64,000 nucleotides of DNA from Unio delphinus (Eukaryota > Mollusca > Bivalvia > Unionida > Unionidae): positions 11,557,001 through 11,621,000 of the forward strand of contig JAQISU010000115.1 of the NCBI GenBank assembly GCA_029339505.1, read 5' to 3'. The notes beneath the pieces were generated by a model that saw nothing but the letters and a program-made list of their open reading frames with translations, had not been told where the DNA came from and made no database searches. Positions within the stretch are counted from its first letter, which is position 1. Each line of letters starts with the position of its first letter. A program made the position numbers and the translations under genes. Below are positions 38,701 through 53,900 of this stretch, in pieces.

Positions 38701-41700
38701 AATGGGCATGACCATATGATCTTTCACGATTCCTTAAAGCCTGTGGCATTGGTTAGTAACATAACAAAATTTACTGTCAAAATGAAAACGTCATAATTCA
38801 AAGTAAGTAATAGTTGATTTTTTAAAAAAACGTTTTTCGCGCGAAAATGTATCATTCAGTCATACGATCGCAGTAATCCTGAAATGGTCTCTTGAGCACT
38901 TAGGGTTGCAAGGGGACTGGAATCCTTACACCAATCTACCCCCCCCCCATTCTGAAAGTATCTTTTTTTTTTAAAAGGTTAAAAGTACGAATTTTGAGGC
39001 CAGATTATCACCCTTTTCTTGGAAAAGACTGGACAATTTTGGTATAATCCCCACCCTTTCCTTAAAATTTCAATGGGTTCTTTTGTGCATTATATATATA
39101 TATATTTAAACTACAGTGCAGTAAAAAAACAGTTATTGATAAATCTTTTGTGTGGCTTTTAAAGTAAAACAAAAAAGGTCTTTTTTAAATTATATCTACA
39201 TGCGACACACATTTCCATCTGCAGTCAGCAAGTAGTGGATACTTTGCAAAAGTGAAAATGTACAAGATTTAAAAATTTATTGGAGTATATTTTTTTTTTT
39301 CATTTTCACTTCATGGGACATATTTGTTGACTTTGTGCATACAATCCACATAAATTCATTTTTTTAAAAGTGCAATGTCATGAAATTCAAGACTAACAAA
39401 CCAATTTTCAACTAAATCGAATTATGGTTATTACCATAAAATTAATGAAAGTATTTTAAGCAGAAACGTCAATGGACTTCATTTTTTTTTCCAGCTGATC
39501 TCGTACAGGGAAAAAAAAAACATGAGAAGTGGGGACACAGTGCCGCAATAACTGGATGATGTCAAATTTAAAATCCTTGACCAGGTCAACAATCACACAG
39601 AATGTTTTCATAAAAAAAATTGAAAATATCCAAAAAGATTGTAAGACGTAATGCTGTCAGTGCACAATCAGAAAATGTTACAAAACAGAACAATAAATTT
39701 GTCTGAGTGTTTCTACTTTTGTTTTATGTTGATTCAATAATTAACCACATAACTGTGTTTAAGTATCTAATATAGGTGTATTTATGAAAGGTTCAAAAGA
39801 TTTTAACAGAACTGTTGATTCTGATCAATAACTGAGGTGTTCATGTAATCTGATATCTGGACTGATTAATAATTGTAACATACATGAACAATTCTGGAAT
39901 TATTCACGAACTCTTTTAGAACACATGTTCATGATATATTAATAAAATGTACATGAACAGAGTTCTCACTAGGATTTTAAAACTAGGAGTCCAGGACTCC
40001 TAATTTGGTAAAAATAGGAGTCCCACCTGCAAAAGTTGCAGTCCCACCAGCAAAAGTTGCAGTCTAGCAACTTTAGCACAGTTCTGAATCTCATTTAAAT
40101 CTTCATCATTTTTTCGTTTAACCCCAAAATACTTGTCTAGATTTGCAAATGGCATTTTGTTCAAGTCTCGATGTGTCTTGGTTTCGAGTTCGCATGCAAT
40201 ATTTATACAGCTACAATCGGAAATGAAATCAATTACAGGATCACGGGGCTTCGCTGATGTAGCAAACTGCGATTCTGTTTTCCGTTTTGGTGACAAAATA
40301 TACCATCTGGTGATATTTGTGGCGACACCAATTTTGGCTGATAAAAACCAAAACATACATACAGTCTTGCGTTTGGAGTAGAGAAAATCAAAGGCACCGT
40401 GACAGGAAACAATGTACTGGAATATATTGTTAAAATAACAAGTCCTTTACTCATACTGACAAACCACCCTAACAGTGCACTGTTATATCATAATCTGCTA
40501 ATGATATCTGGCCTTATTACTTTATGCAACTGACTAGTTAAAATCCAAATCCGCAGAAGGCGGAAATGTAAAATGAGTACAGTCAAGCAGATGACACTAA
40601 TTTAAAAACAAATACCAGATAGAAGAAGAAAAAATATGTTTGCTGACACTTCAAAGAGAACTGATTACCTTTGAAGCACTGATATATACTAAACAAATAA
40701 AACAAATCTGTTTCAATGTTCTACAATTATCTGAAGTTGCCGCAGCAATAACAAACAGGTATTTGTTTGACCCTTCAACTGGAGCCTTTAGCGGCACCAT
40801 CAGCAACGTAAGCCGACGACCTTTGCTCAAAAAAAGTCAGCAAAAATACACCTCAAATAAAAGCATTGCCTCATTTTTCACAGTGATTAGAACATATTTA
40901 TTGTGTCGCAAAACTTTCCTGTTTGCAAAAGAAGAAAAAAAAGAAAACAGAAAAAACGTGCGTACGGAGGACTCGTGCATGGGCGATTTTCTGAGTCCCG
41001 GACCAAAAGTTTGCGTCCAAATACGCGTAATTAAGCGTTTCCGAGATCTCTGATGAACATTTCTTGAACAGTTCATGAACATTAAATGGCCGAATTTTCA
41101 ATAACTTAATTTCATGAATTGTTCTAGAATATTAGTTCTTGAACAGTTCATGAACAATCCATGTTAAAATGTTCATGAACTGTTCAAGAACTAATATTCT
41201 AGAACAATTCATGAAATTAAGTTTTTGAAAATTCTGCCATTTAATGTGCATGAACTGCTCATGAAGTGTTCATGAAATTTTCACAGGGGTTAATACTCTT
41301 TCCCCCAATTCACCTATGGGTCTAGCCCATATAGAGTTCAAAACACCAGCTAGATCTTGCAAACGAGGATTTTGGTAAATAATAAATCAACCAGGGCCCA
41401 GATATGTAATTGGGGTCTTATGGGAGTGAATCTTTGCACCCTCTCCCATAGTTCGGCCAACCCAACCCCCAAGCCCCTCCAACTGTGCTGCTCATGGGAT
41501 AAAGTAAGAAATCGGCTATCAATCTTATATGATTTCTAGTCAATACATCTGAGCATAAAATTAAAAAATAAATTTGCTTGGTCTGAATGAACAAGTAAAT
41601 AAACGATATATTTAATCTCGCCAGTGAAACCTCATAGTTCGTTCCACATAGAGAATTTTTTGTATCTGTAACTCGGCAAATTTCAAATTTAAATGTAACT

Positions 41701-44700
41701 AAAGTACCTAATTCGTTTTAAGCACTTTGTGTGACACGAATTGGTAACTTTTAGATGCATTTAATAACGCTGACCTGAAAATTAAAAGTTTGAAACAATC
41801 GATATTCAATATGAAATGAACTTTTTACTTCATCAATTGTTAAAATACACTTAATCAAATATATCTTTTATTCACTTGCACCAAGAAAAAATCAAATCTT
41901 TATTTTACTATAGACCGTAATAATCTTGATAATTCACTCTATTGGAATAGAAATTTTCACTGCTCGTCAATATATATATTGAGAATATTTTGACCAAGAA
42001 ATTTACATATGCTATATGTAAGCAAGTTTGTGTGGTTTTTCTTAGGGTTTAACGCCATTTTTCAGCACACAATAGGCTATACATGGCAGCCAGTATTATT
42101 GGTTGAGGAAGAATATGGGGAAAAAGCCCGGAAAGGACCACCGACCAACGAGAAGCTACTGGCAAGCCTTCTCACATAACTACATTAGACGAATCTTAGA
42201 CTCGGAAGACATACAGACAGAGGTGAGACGTCAGTAATCCGTAATGGAAAGCGCTATAGACCACCCCTTAAAAACACATTAGTGGTCTATCCGTATATAT
42301 AGCATTACTCATATGATAGAATTGAGTTAAAATCCAACAATAGACATACTATTATTTTTTAAATCTTGTTTTGTTCACCTTTTTAAGTGCTGTTGTAACT
42401 TGCAATGAGATGGAGAAGTATGAGTTCTGGCTATATTTTCAATGTGAATGTACACAAACACATACATCTCATAAACGGTAGACACTTTTCATTATCACAC
42501 GGGATGCTGCAAGAAATGTGCTATTTCAGCCTGTGATAAAAATATTGGAGCAAACTTTTAGAACATGAAATAAGTACATTTGGTTGCTTTTAGTGATTAA
42601 TGGACATATTGCACTAAAATATATTTGTATCAACCCGATTAAACATGCCGGTTATTAGCTCATTTCAAGCATATTTCTAATTGAGGACACTTCAGTATAT
42701 GCGATGGGAGGGGGATTGTCTTCATCTACTCATTGGTACAAAAACTTTTATGAACACACTTTTAGAAGAAATTAAAAAAAAAATGGCTTGAAAACAATAG
42801 TGCAGCTTTGGACTTATAGTGTATTAACTGCCTAGGACATTTAAAAAAAATATAAACATAAACACATTTGGAAATGGATGAGCAGACGTTGAGTTTTAAA
42901 GGCATATATTTATGATTTTGATAATCTGAAAATATACTGTAATTGTATTCCTTTGTTTTGTTTGGTATAGCAATAGGACAGTTAGAAATACTGTCGCCTT
43001 AATACTGGATTAGACAGAATATGTGTGTGAAGATTATAACACCATAGCGATGTGGATAAATATACGTATTACAGTTGTAAAAGGCATATATTTATTAATC
43101 TGAGCATCTTAATATATAATTTTAGTTTAATATTTTGTTTGGGATAACAATATTGCACTTAGAAAAAATGTCGCCTTAATGCTGGACTAGACAGAATATG
43201 TGTGTGAAGATTATAACGTCATAGCGATGTGGATAAACATACGTATTAAAGTTGTAAAAGGCATATATTTATTAATCTGATCATCTTAATATATAATTTT
43301 AGTTTAATATTTTGTTTGGAATAACAATATTGCACTTAGAAAAAATGTCGCCTTAATGCTGAACTAGACAGAATATGTGTGTGAAGAGTCTGTCGCCATA
43401 AGGTTGTTGTGACCATCACAGTTGTGTGTTAACATTAAGGCGACACGTGTGTTTTCATTTGTAAATATTATTTTGTTTTAAACATGAATATTTAAGCTTG
43501 ATAATTGATAAATTATTTTGATGAATTCATATACATGCTGCAGTTTAATAACACAACATGATGTAATTCTGTCACCCTAATGCTGCTCTTTGACATGTGT
43601 CGCCCTAATGCTGGTTACGTACTCGTGTGTGTATGTGTGATTTGGATTTTTAATGTAGCTTTAAAAATGGTGTCTGCAGTGTGACAACTTATAGTGATGT
43701 CTAGCACTGATGTATCATGCCACAGACATATAGCATGATGTCCCCCCACCACAGTCACATTATTCTGACACCAGGCCAACCAGTTCTAACACTAACCTCT
43801 TAATGCTGAGCACCAAGCAAGCCAGCTGTTAGTACCATTTTTGTAAGTTTTTGGTATGACTCTAAACTACCATTAGGAGAAGAAAGTAATACTTTACTTA
43901 AAATAATAGTTCCTTGACCATGAATATATATCATTATTTTTTCAAAGAACCACAAACAATAAGCTCTAGCATGAGTATGTGTGTGTGTGTTTGTGTTGGA
44001 TATTTGGAGAGTAATGTCATGTTTCATAACATTTTAAGCTGAGAGGATGAAAAGTCAGGTTTTGAATATGCAGAATGAATCACTTACTCCAGTCTCAGGA
44101 TGCTGAGAATTGTTGCACTTTCCTTTTTACCTGTAAATCATAAGATTTACAATATGCAATCAGAATCAGTTGAGAAAAATGTATTAGACAAAATGAATGC
44201 AATATATGGAATTTCAGAAGAAAGCTGAAAGCTGATTAAAATTAATAACCTGTATTATTAAAAAAAACAAGTCTTTATAACTCAATAATTGTCTGCTAAC
44301 TTAAAGTGGATAGACCACTAATTAAATTAAAGGCTGTTCCATTAAAACATACATGGGACCCAGGGAAGACACATTTAAAGGGAATACCCATAATGCAATT
44401 TAGAATTGTCTTGTCATTTTAATATGAACTTTGAAATCAAAGTACCCTGGCATACATTTCTTAAAAACAACCTTCCCTGAGTACCATGTATGTTTAATCG
44501 GAACAGTCCTAACATATACAACACTATGCATAATCACTCCGAGTGTACGTAATTGGCACTGACCTATGTAATATGACATGTAGTTGCAATAAATATATTA
44601 GTCTGAGAAACATAATAATTGTATGAAAGATTGCATTGCCAAGAATATATGTGACATAATTTTATTAGAGTACATGGAATCACCAAGTTAGATTAATGTC

Positions 44701-47700
44701 TTTGTTTCAAATCAGATAATCTCAAAGAAAAATATTTCTAAATAGATCTGTTTTTATCCCCACATGAGGAAAACCTTTTGTTAGAAGGATGAAAAATGGA
44801 AAACAGAACCACTTTTGCCACTTTTTTCCCCCAAATAAGAACAAAAAATAATGCAAACAATTTATTTCTCATAGCAAACAAAATAAAGTCATACTGAATA
44901 ACATAGCTAAGTCTTCACAAGTTGCCATTAATACCAAGTGCCGCACAAAGATTTACTCATTCTCAATTCTTAGGTATATATTTACTGGTGATAGGAAAAT
45001 AATTTTGATATTTCTTTTACCAATGCTACTTATAGAAATACAGCACAGTCAAAACGTGTATACATCATGAAGCAACTGGTACATGAAGCAGCAAGTACAG
45101 TTTCTCTATCTGCTGCCAATTAGCAAGTTATTTAAACTTGCTACATGTGATTAATTAAATTCCACAGCTATGCAATAAACGTACACATTATCCAGCAATA
45201 ATTAGTAAGATTTCTGCTTTTCCTGCTCATTTATTCGATCACATATGTCAAATACACACAATATTTAAATTAATTTTAAAAGAAGGCCGGCGGTCATCCT
45301 GAATTTTAAGATTTATTGAGTAAAATAGCGTGAGGAAACTGATAATCTCTTCAAGCAATCAAAAGTAAACATATTTTAAGTGACTAGACAAATGAAAAAT
45401 GTGAACTCACCCCATTCATAGTCAATGAGAGAAATGTTGATATTTGATTTTTCCAGTCCACCAGTAACTCTGTACTTGCAGGTGTCAATGTCCAGGTATA
45501 CTCTGAACGCCAGCCCAATCGTATCCACATCAACACAACAATCTATACCAGTGCAGTGTTCAGGAATGTGGCAAACCAATGAATCTGGTAGAGTGGGCAG
45601 GTTCACAAAGCTCAGTGGACATACTTTAATAGAAAAATGGATTTAAATTTCCCACAAAATCTAAAAACGTTAATGTCCTAACATTTACAACTGTACAACA
45701 GAATGTCAGTATATTCATAACTCATTTTTGTTACCATCACTTGTGTTCAATGGAAATCAATTTCTGTGATTTCGTTTAAAACGAATTTCAGTATAAACAT
45801 TTGTAGTTTATTATATAAATTGTCTTTCTCAATTTGCATAAAACATACACTTGTGACAATCACCACAGTCATCTGCCGTTGCTAGAAACAAGTTATAACT
45901 GACTCCCTGTTGAGGAGTTGAAAGATTTTCTGAGTTAGATTCATAATCTAAGGATACCTACCCAGACCAGACCAGTTGGCTGTGTAATTTGTCCCTGAGA
46001 AAGACATTTTCCATGGCATGATACAGCCAGTGTAGTTGAAAGTACCAGTGAAAACAAAAGAAACCCATTCATTATGGAACAAGTATTTCATAAAACTTCA
46101 AATGTAAAACAAATGTCCAAAACAGTTACTCATGAATGTATCAGATGAGTTTCTAACAGTTGTTTAAGCTTTACAGTGGAACACATCTAAACTGTTATGT
46201 TTAATAGCAAAGAATTTTGTCTTGTGGCATTGTTATTTTAAACAGCTTACCAGAAGATCTGACTGCCTGAATGAATATTCACTGCAGATATAACATCCAA
46301 AGGGTTGGAGTTTCTACAAATACAGTATGAAATTAAGTTGTACATGACCCATGCATACATTACATTAACCCTTTCGCTACGACTAGCACATCTAAGCGTC
46401 TACTGTAAATTATAAGCCCTCAAACCCCAGTGTCGCTCATGTGCGTAAAGTTCAGCAGTACTCGAAGCCCCAGTGACGCTCATGTGTGCAGAATACCTAC
46501 GTGTTAACTAAACGTTGATTGGTTGAATGTATGGAAGTTTACATATTTTTGATTATCATAACCAATGAGAGGATTGTTTACTTGACATTTTAATACAAGT
46601 TGGAAAGCTGAGAGGTTAAATTTAGACACACTAAAATGAATTTTCCGCGGTTTACGAAACACGTGTTTTCGAGATGAACAAAGATGGATTCTCGAGATGA
46701 ACAAAGATGGATTCCGATTCAGATATGAGCAACTTTAATGGGTCCAGTGCAAGTGATATCGAAAAGTTTAATGGATCATAATTAGAAAATGGATCAGATA
46801 TTGATATTAGTCCCATTTCAACATCAGATACAAACGATTTTTAATCGGATGACAAGGCAGACGTAGTTTCAATTGCACAATGGAATGATGACCTCGCCAT
46901 ATTCGAAATCAATGTTTTTGATTCTTACGTTGGTTCAACAGACAGCAATCAAGCTTCGACCAGTGAATGAAAGATTTTTTACTCAGATTTATTCCTGAAT
47001 ATCTGGTAGAAAATCTTGTGAAAGAAACAATGTTGTTAAGAAAATAGGGGACCAAAAGCAAGACATGAAACGGTATGAAATCAGCATCACATATGTGGGC
47101 ATTAGTCCTACATGTAAGACATAGAACATGTTAATTTTGCTATACATATATTGTAATATACATGATAACATCGTCATTTATGTGTGGATAATTACTGTTT
47201 TGAGAGGTACCAATTGCAACATTGTAATTAGAGTGGATTTCATTCATGTTTTTATATTTACATATGAAAATATTGGATTTATTTTATGGGATTCAAAACA
47301 GTTTATATGACTGGGATTTCTTATATGATGGGATATAGGAGTATATATAAAGTAGAAATATATGAATAACAGACACTATACAAGATGAGCTGCTTTTTAT
47401 TTCACTTAAATCTAGTAAAAACAATTGAAATAATGAATATAAATGTAACCATGTTTTTATTGTCAATTTCTGTAGTCAGCCTTGATGATGCTCTAGTATT
47501 CAGCCTAGCAGTCAGCCTCAGTAGTCTGAGTAACTGATATGATAGCACAGAGCAGTAGTGAAACTACACAACAGCTCTAGTAGTTAAAGGGTTAAGTATG
47601 GGTACACTGATGCATATCACTGCTTATGTTTTCAGCAAAAAGAATGGTGGCAAGCATCATGGATTTATTTTTTATATTTAGATACTTACAGTTATTCCAT

Positions 47701-47929
47701 CCACCAACTGATGGGCTGTATGGCTTCCTCTTTCTATCACATGAAGGTTCTGACAGATATTGCTTAATGCCAAGTGTTTTCAGAAGGAGTTCCCTTCCAG
47801 CTCCAGCAAGTTGTTCTTCAGAATTGTTTGTTTTGTTTGTTCTCTCAGCTATCCAAGTACTTAGAGAAAAGTCTACAATATAGAAAGAAGTAACAAAATA
47901 AAACTTTATTTAATTCTAATATAATTCAC

Positions 47930-47978
<49 letters not shown>

Positions 47979-50900
47979 CAAGATAATTTTACATAATATG
48001 CAATAAAGATGTAGTCAGTTATTATGTCAGTTTTTCATACATTAGAAAATTATATATGCAGAATATGTTACATTATCACACATTAAAAGATATATTCTTG
48101 GAATTTGGTAGGATATTAAGCAATCACTGTAAGTTACACATCAAACTGTTTTCATGACTAAAGCTGAACTATGATCAGTAAAGAAAAATATTTTTAAAAA
48201 ATAGTATTTTTAGTGAGCACAACTGCACAAAATTAGTTCTGTTGTGTACGACAGTATATCTAAGAGTGTTCAATCAATCATAAACGTTGGTCACAGCATC
48301 AAATGTTTATGTCACAGATTGCAATCAACAAATGCAAATAAAATGCAAGCTTGGGGGCAGTAGCTAAACACAATTTATAAACATGTTTCATCTTAATGTT
48401 CAAAACCAGTGGAAAGTTGTAACAGTGACCAACTTTCTATGTGTAAAATGCTTTATTCGAACATGTACTCTAATAATGCATTTTTGGTAGAAATAGGTAA
48501 ACAAAATTAGAAACAAAAATTAATAAACCAATTTTGACTAGTAGGTCCCTAAGACTCAGTTTTGATGTGTGATGCATGTTCATCCAACAAAAAAAATGTA
48601 AGTTTAATGTCAGCAGTAAAGTATTAAATGCTACAGCCCAGATAGGGAGGACTGCCACACAATTGAAATACTTTAAAAATAAATCCTGAAAAGAAAGATT
48701 AAAGCAAACACTTTGTGTTTGATACAATTCATCGTAAGATACATCTACATTACACATCTGAAACCAACAGGTAAAAAAGTTTTATAATTAGAACACTGAC
48801 AAGACATTTAATCAAATTTTATTTTGAACTACATATCAGGTCTGAATTTAATGTTAATATCTACAATAATGAAGGAGTTACACAGCCAAGCTAGAGAGGA
48901 GGGACGACATTTCAAAACATTTGTATTCACTCCTGAAAATCAAATAACTGTGACCCTGTATATATACATATGTCTAAGCTACTCTATGAACTCATTTATA
49001 AGTCTAGTCAAACTGCAAATAACAAAGATCGAAATCTGCTGTAGTTAATGCCTAGTATATCAGGGTCTATGTTCTTTGTTCTACTGATCACTCCTAAGAA
49101 ACTGAAAAGATCATAATTTCTAGGTACAAAAACTTACTTGAAAGTTGAACTATTTTATGTAAATTGCAGAGTGGGATTTTCTCATGATCAAGAATATGTA
49201 ATCCATCTGGTGGTATGCACATGTCTTTCCCATCCATGGGAAAGCAAATAACAAAATCCACATCCACAATAAGTCCGTCTTCATATTTGTCGATGAAGTA
49301 CCTGAAAAAGAATGAAAAAGCTAATGCCTCATCACCATCCTTTCTGAACTATCCTATAGTCAATGTGCATGAGAAATCAATCCAAACACATAGCCCAAAA
49401 TGAATTTGAGAAGTGTACAATACTGGTCACATTTACCTCATTTTGGTAGGGTGGCAGTGATCACAGCATGATCTGTGAAAGTATGAACTTGCATGTCATA
49501 GTTTTACCAAGGCACATACAGATGTAACATTGAATCTGTAGCTGTTAATGTCACTGCCCGGAAACTAAAAAAGTGCAAACCCTAAAGGTACTAAGCTACT
49601 TTGGTAAGACAGCAAGACACATTTACTTACTTTATTGCATTTTTATGTAGCCAGAGACAATGACCTAACGGCAAAACTAAATCAAAAGACACAGAAACAG
49701 GAATACACTATACTAATTAAAATACATTTATATGAAAGTCTTATGCCTCTTTGACCAATTAAGTCTAAATAGTTGTAACCTACTTTTGATACTGTTATGC
49801 ATATTCAAATGTTTGTTAGTTTTTTTTTTTTTTATAAAAATGATTTTATTACATGCTAATGTAATGTAATATTGCATGCTGGACTTTATCTTGTCCAAAA
49901 ATGAGTTCATTTCTGCTTGACCTGATTTAATTGTTATATTTTATTCATTGTAAACAACTAATACATAGCTAAATTATTCTCTCTTTGTATTGGGTTTAAT
50001 ATAAGGATCATTATTATCAGAAGAGTTAAATATGCTTATTTGGGTCAAAGTTTTGGAGTTTCCTAAGTGAATTATATATAATCCAGGTTATTGTTTTGTA
50101 AACATCAGGATCATTCTAGAAAGTTATTTTCATTGTGTAGTGGTTTTGTTTTAGAAAATGGTAAGTGTGACATGAGGTCAAGTAGAGAACTGAATAATCA
50201 TGTGATTGTAAGGACTTGATCTTTTGTGCTTTAATATCCAGCACTTTCAAGTTGTATTATGCAGTGATCAGTTGGGATGAATTTTATTTCTTCAAATTAC
50301 TGAATTCAAGTGATTGTTTTCTCTAAAAATACAAAAGTGCTCTTTTAAAATTCTTGGATAGAGACATTCGCTGAATTTATACTGAAGTTATCAAGCTGAA
50401 ATAATATTACTGTGATATCAAAAAAAGACGTACAACACATCAATACACTATAAGCTGTAACAAATATGTAATCACCTTCAGTTTTGGATTTCTTCAGGAC
50501 TTGTAATGAATTTTGTTCAGGACTTTAAATTCTTGGGACATGTGTCTGTAATTCTTGGATTATTTTGGGATTTAATTTGCAGCACTGTAAGTTCTTATTT
50601 CACATTTTCACTTTTTTATATTCAAGGGAAATAAATGATTTGTTAAATTTTACAAAGCTTGTTGTCTTTTACTCTTTCCTGTTACTTATTTTAAGAGACT
50701 CTTAACAGTATGATGGTGTTGAACTTGCCAAGACTCATCTCCATAACAAATACATACATGCCAACCCCTGACGAGGAAAAAGTGTAATCCAAGTGGTCAA
50801 AAAGAGGAATCCAAGCAGAAAAAGAGTAATCCACATATAACATACTACAATTACAATTAACAATGATTTATTTGCTTTTCTCGTCTTTTATCATTCATTA

Positions 50901-53900
50901 ATGGTTCAAGTGTTCATATGTAGCACTTTAGCTTTAGAAAGCAACAGATTGTCATGTTGCATTTCAAAACATTTTGTACCAGCTGAGGCCATGAATGTTT
51001 TGCATACCAGTAGAGCACTCATTACTGGGTTACTTAGCCTGGACCTGAATTCAGTTTTATTTTTGTTAACAACACTGAACAATCTCTCACAGTCAGCATT
51101 AGAATGGTAAAGAACCAATATTCCTTTCATAACCTGACAAAGAAGAGGAAATTTATTTCTTCCAGTGATAGAGTCTTTTAGCTGGGAAATAAGGTGCCAT
51201 TGCACATCAACTCTATCTGCATTAAGTATATTGTCAGGTAGAATCCCAACTTGATACTTCAGGAATTCTTCTTCCAGATGATCCAAGTTAGACAAGGGTG
51301 GCAATAGAAAGGGATATCTCTTGACAAAGAATCTAACACTTTTGAAGCTTTTTGACGGTCTCTCATTTACATAAGCAACTGAAGCATTTAAAAGCAGTTC
51401 ATCTCCATATGGGAATTTATGGAGCATGTAATCACAGGAAGAGTAGAATTGTGTTCTATGAATTCTCTTGCTTCTGCACCAATAGCTAGATCTTCATTAT
51501 CTTTCTGGTTTGCATGGTCATGAAAGTCAATATCAGTTAAAAGTTTGGCTGATGCGATGATTTCTGGCTTAATAAACCTTATTTGCAAATCTGACAACTA
51601 ATTTGACAGAATCTTGTGCATAATATGAATGCATGGTTCTTCTTTCTGCAAGACATTTGCTGCATCAAACAATGGAATGGCACTCTTCATAAACAAGCAG
51701 TACAGTTTTGTAACTGGATCATTAAGCTTTTTGTAAACCATCTCACATGCTAGTTTTGCCCTTGGAAGTATGAGAAGATCCAGTATGCTTTTTAACAGAT
51801 TCATACTCTGAAGAACCTGATCCAGATGGCTGATGAAATTTTATGTCAAAAGATTTATCTTTCACAGTCATGGTCTGAGCCTGGAGGCCCTCTAGCTGGA
51901 TAGATAGAGGCCTCTCAAATAAAAATTCCATGGATTTAAATTTCTTTCTTTCTGCTACACCAATCTCTTTATTGTTAGTATGTCTGTCTATACTTTCATC
52001 TCTTGTTCTCTTCTGACTTGCAATAACAGATTCTGCTTTTGTACCACTCTTCTTCACTTTTCCACCATGTTTTCTCTGTGCAGATTCACTTTCAGTTTGA
52101 AAGAATGCTTGTAATGCATCCCAAAGCTCAAGTAAATGGCTAACACATTTGCCAAGGGATAACCATCTTGTACACACATGCTTTATAACTTTATAGTCTT
52201 CAAGATCAAACTGATCTTGTAACAACTTTAGAGCCTGTTTCCTTTTACTATTTTTCTCCAAATAATAGTAGATATCTATTAATAAATGGCCAATATCTAC
52301 TTCTAATTTATCAGCAGCCTTACCAGCAGCAAGGTGCATCAAATGACAGGGGCAACCTGTTATGAACACTGATGGAGACATTTTCAAAATATAGGATGCA
52401 ACTCCTTTATGAATTCCAGTCATCACTGATGCATTATCAGCTGCAAACCCCATACAGTTCTGCCAACTTATGTCATGTTTCTTCAAAACATTGTCAAGCA
52501 AATCAAAAATGTTTTGTCCAGTGGAATCTACTGTTAATTCTGGTAAAGAAAGAAGAACACTCATGACTTTGCCTTTTTCACTGTCAAAGTATCTAACACA
52601 TACTGGGTACAACTTTTTAACATCATAATCACAACTCCCATCTGTGGCAATACTAAACGGCCCAATTTTCATTGCTTCTGCAATTTTAAGTGAAGTATCT
52701 TCTGCTAGGCACCGAACAATATGAGATGATTTTGTTCTTGCACAAGCATATTTTCCCGCAATTTTTGAATCAGGAAACATCCGCTTGAACAAGGGACCAA
52801 CGTCGTCTGCTACCGCTAATGGTAGTCCGTGTTCTATTAAAACCTCGGTAAATAAGAAGTTACCTTAGTATTAGAGTTCGTAAGGCGAGCTAATTCGATG
52901 TGTTTCCTTGTTTTCACGTGTTTTTCCACATCAAATTTACCACCATGACCAATACTAAAATCGTTTCCGCAGTCTGCAATGAGCATTATGCTGTCCTAGA
53001 ATGGAACGCTGTATTATGCCATTCATATATTCATCTTTGAATTTTTGGAGGACTCGTTGTTTTGCTTTTTTCTGATCCATCTGCGAAATTTTTGGGGGAA
53101 AAAATGTGCTCTAACATACACAAAGACTAGAATCCATCTTAACATCTGAAGCCATTTAGCGCCAACGATTAGACGTCACGTGATGATGCCCTCGTCGTGT
53201 TTGGAGGATTGATTACATTTTGCTTTGTTTATTATTGACTTTTTCTAACCCATCTGTGAAATTATTTAAGAGATATTTTTTGCACTCATAAACGCATTGA
53301 GAATTTTTTAATACTTTTTAGCGCAAAAAAACTTTTAGACTGGTTCTGCACTATACAAAATTAGAACAAAGAGTATGTGCATAATGATTTAAACAAAATA
53401 GAAACCAGTCTGTTCTCTCCTCACTAAGCCGCTATAAATAGAATATGAGGTCGAAAGTTTGAAAGTATCTTAGTAACATGATAGTTGCTATAAATAGAAC
53501 ATGAATATTAGGAAAGTCCACGGACAAGTATACTCGTATATCGTAGTTATGTAGAAGCGGGGTATTTTTTAATTAAAAATAAAACAGTATGTAAAAAATA
53601 AAGTAATGCTAATAAAAACGAAAATATTTTTTTTTTTTGCAAGATGGATATATCGAAAAAGCGTAATCTATAAACGTTAACGCGTAACGCGGAATTTAGT
53701 GGGAAAAAGCGTAATGATTACGCCAAAAGCGTAATGGTTGGCATGTATGCAAATAATGCATGAGAAAATGATCTGAAAATATCATGTGACCACCAAAGTC
53801 ACTGACATGAAGAATTTTTTTTAAAATTTATGCACAGGGTTTAAAACTATTACTACAATCCTCACAATAAAGTTCCAACTTAAGCTAGAAGTTCTAACAT

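Larger units (their letters stand above)
26290..43640. mobile_element. Possible large composite transposon with motif-rich inverted ends
   Basis: Left end 26300-26400 carries cattacggcgaca, cattacggcaaca, agcattagggtgacaaaatt and then tgtcaccttaatgt. The right end, read on the other strand from 43620 down, carries cattagggcgaca, agcattagggtgacagaatt and then tgtcgccttaatgt in the same order. Both ends abut a TG-type microsatellite (26242-26286 and about 43624-43640). A THAP/DDE transposase remnant lies just inside the left end. The interior is stuffed with unrelated nested insertions. That these are two ends of one element is inference; two independent copies of a shorter repeat are also possible. 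Confidence 0.45.

Noticed and set aside
36800..41275. TTCnnGAA words as heat-shock elements
   Set aside because: Successive words are spaced by three bases or irregularly, not in the 5-bp phase of a heat-shock element, and no gene start is near.
25715..44087. Additional protein modules in the 18.4 kb intron
   Set aside because: Looked for DCC, DYEWG, LNISVC and GWKSG type sequence on the minus strand and found none.
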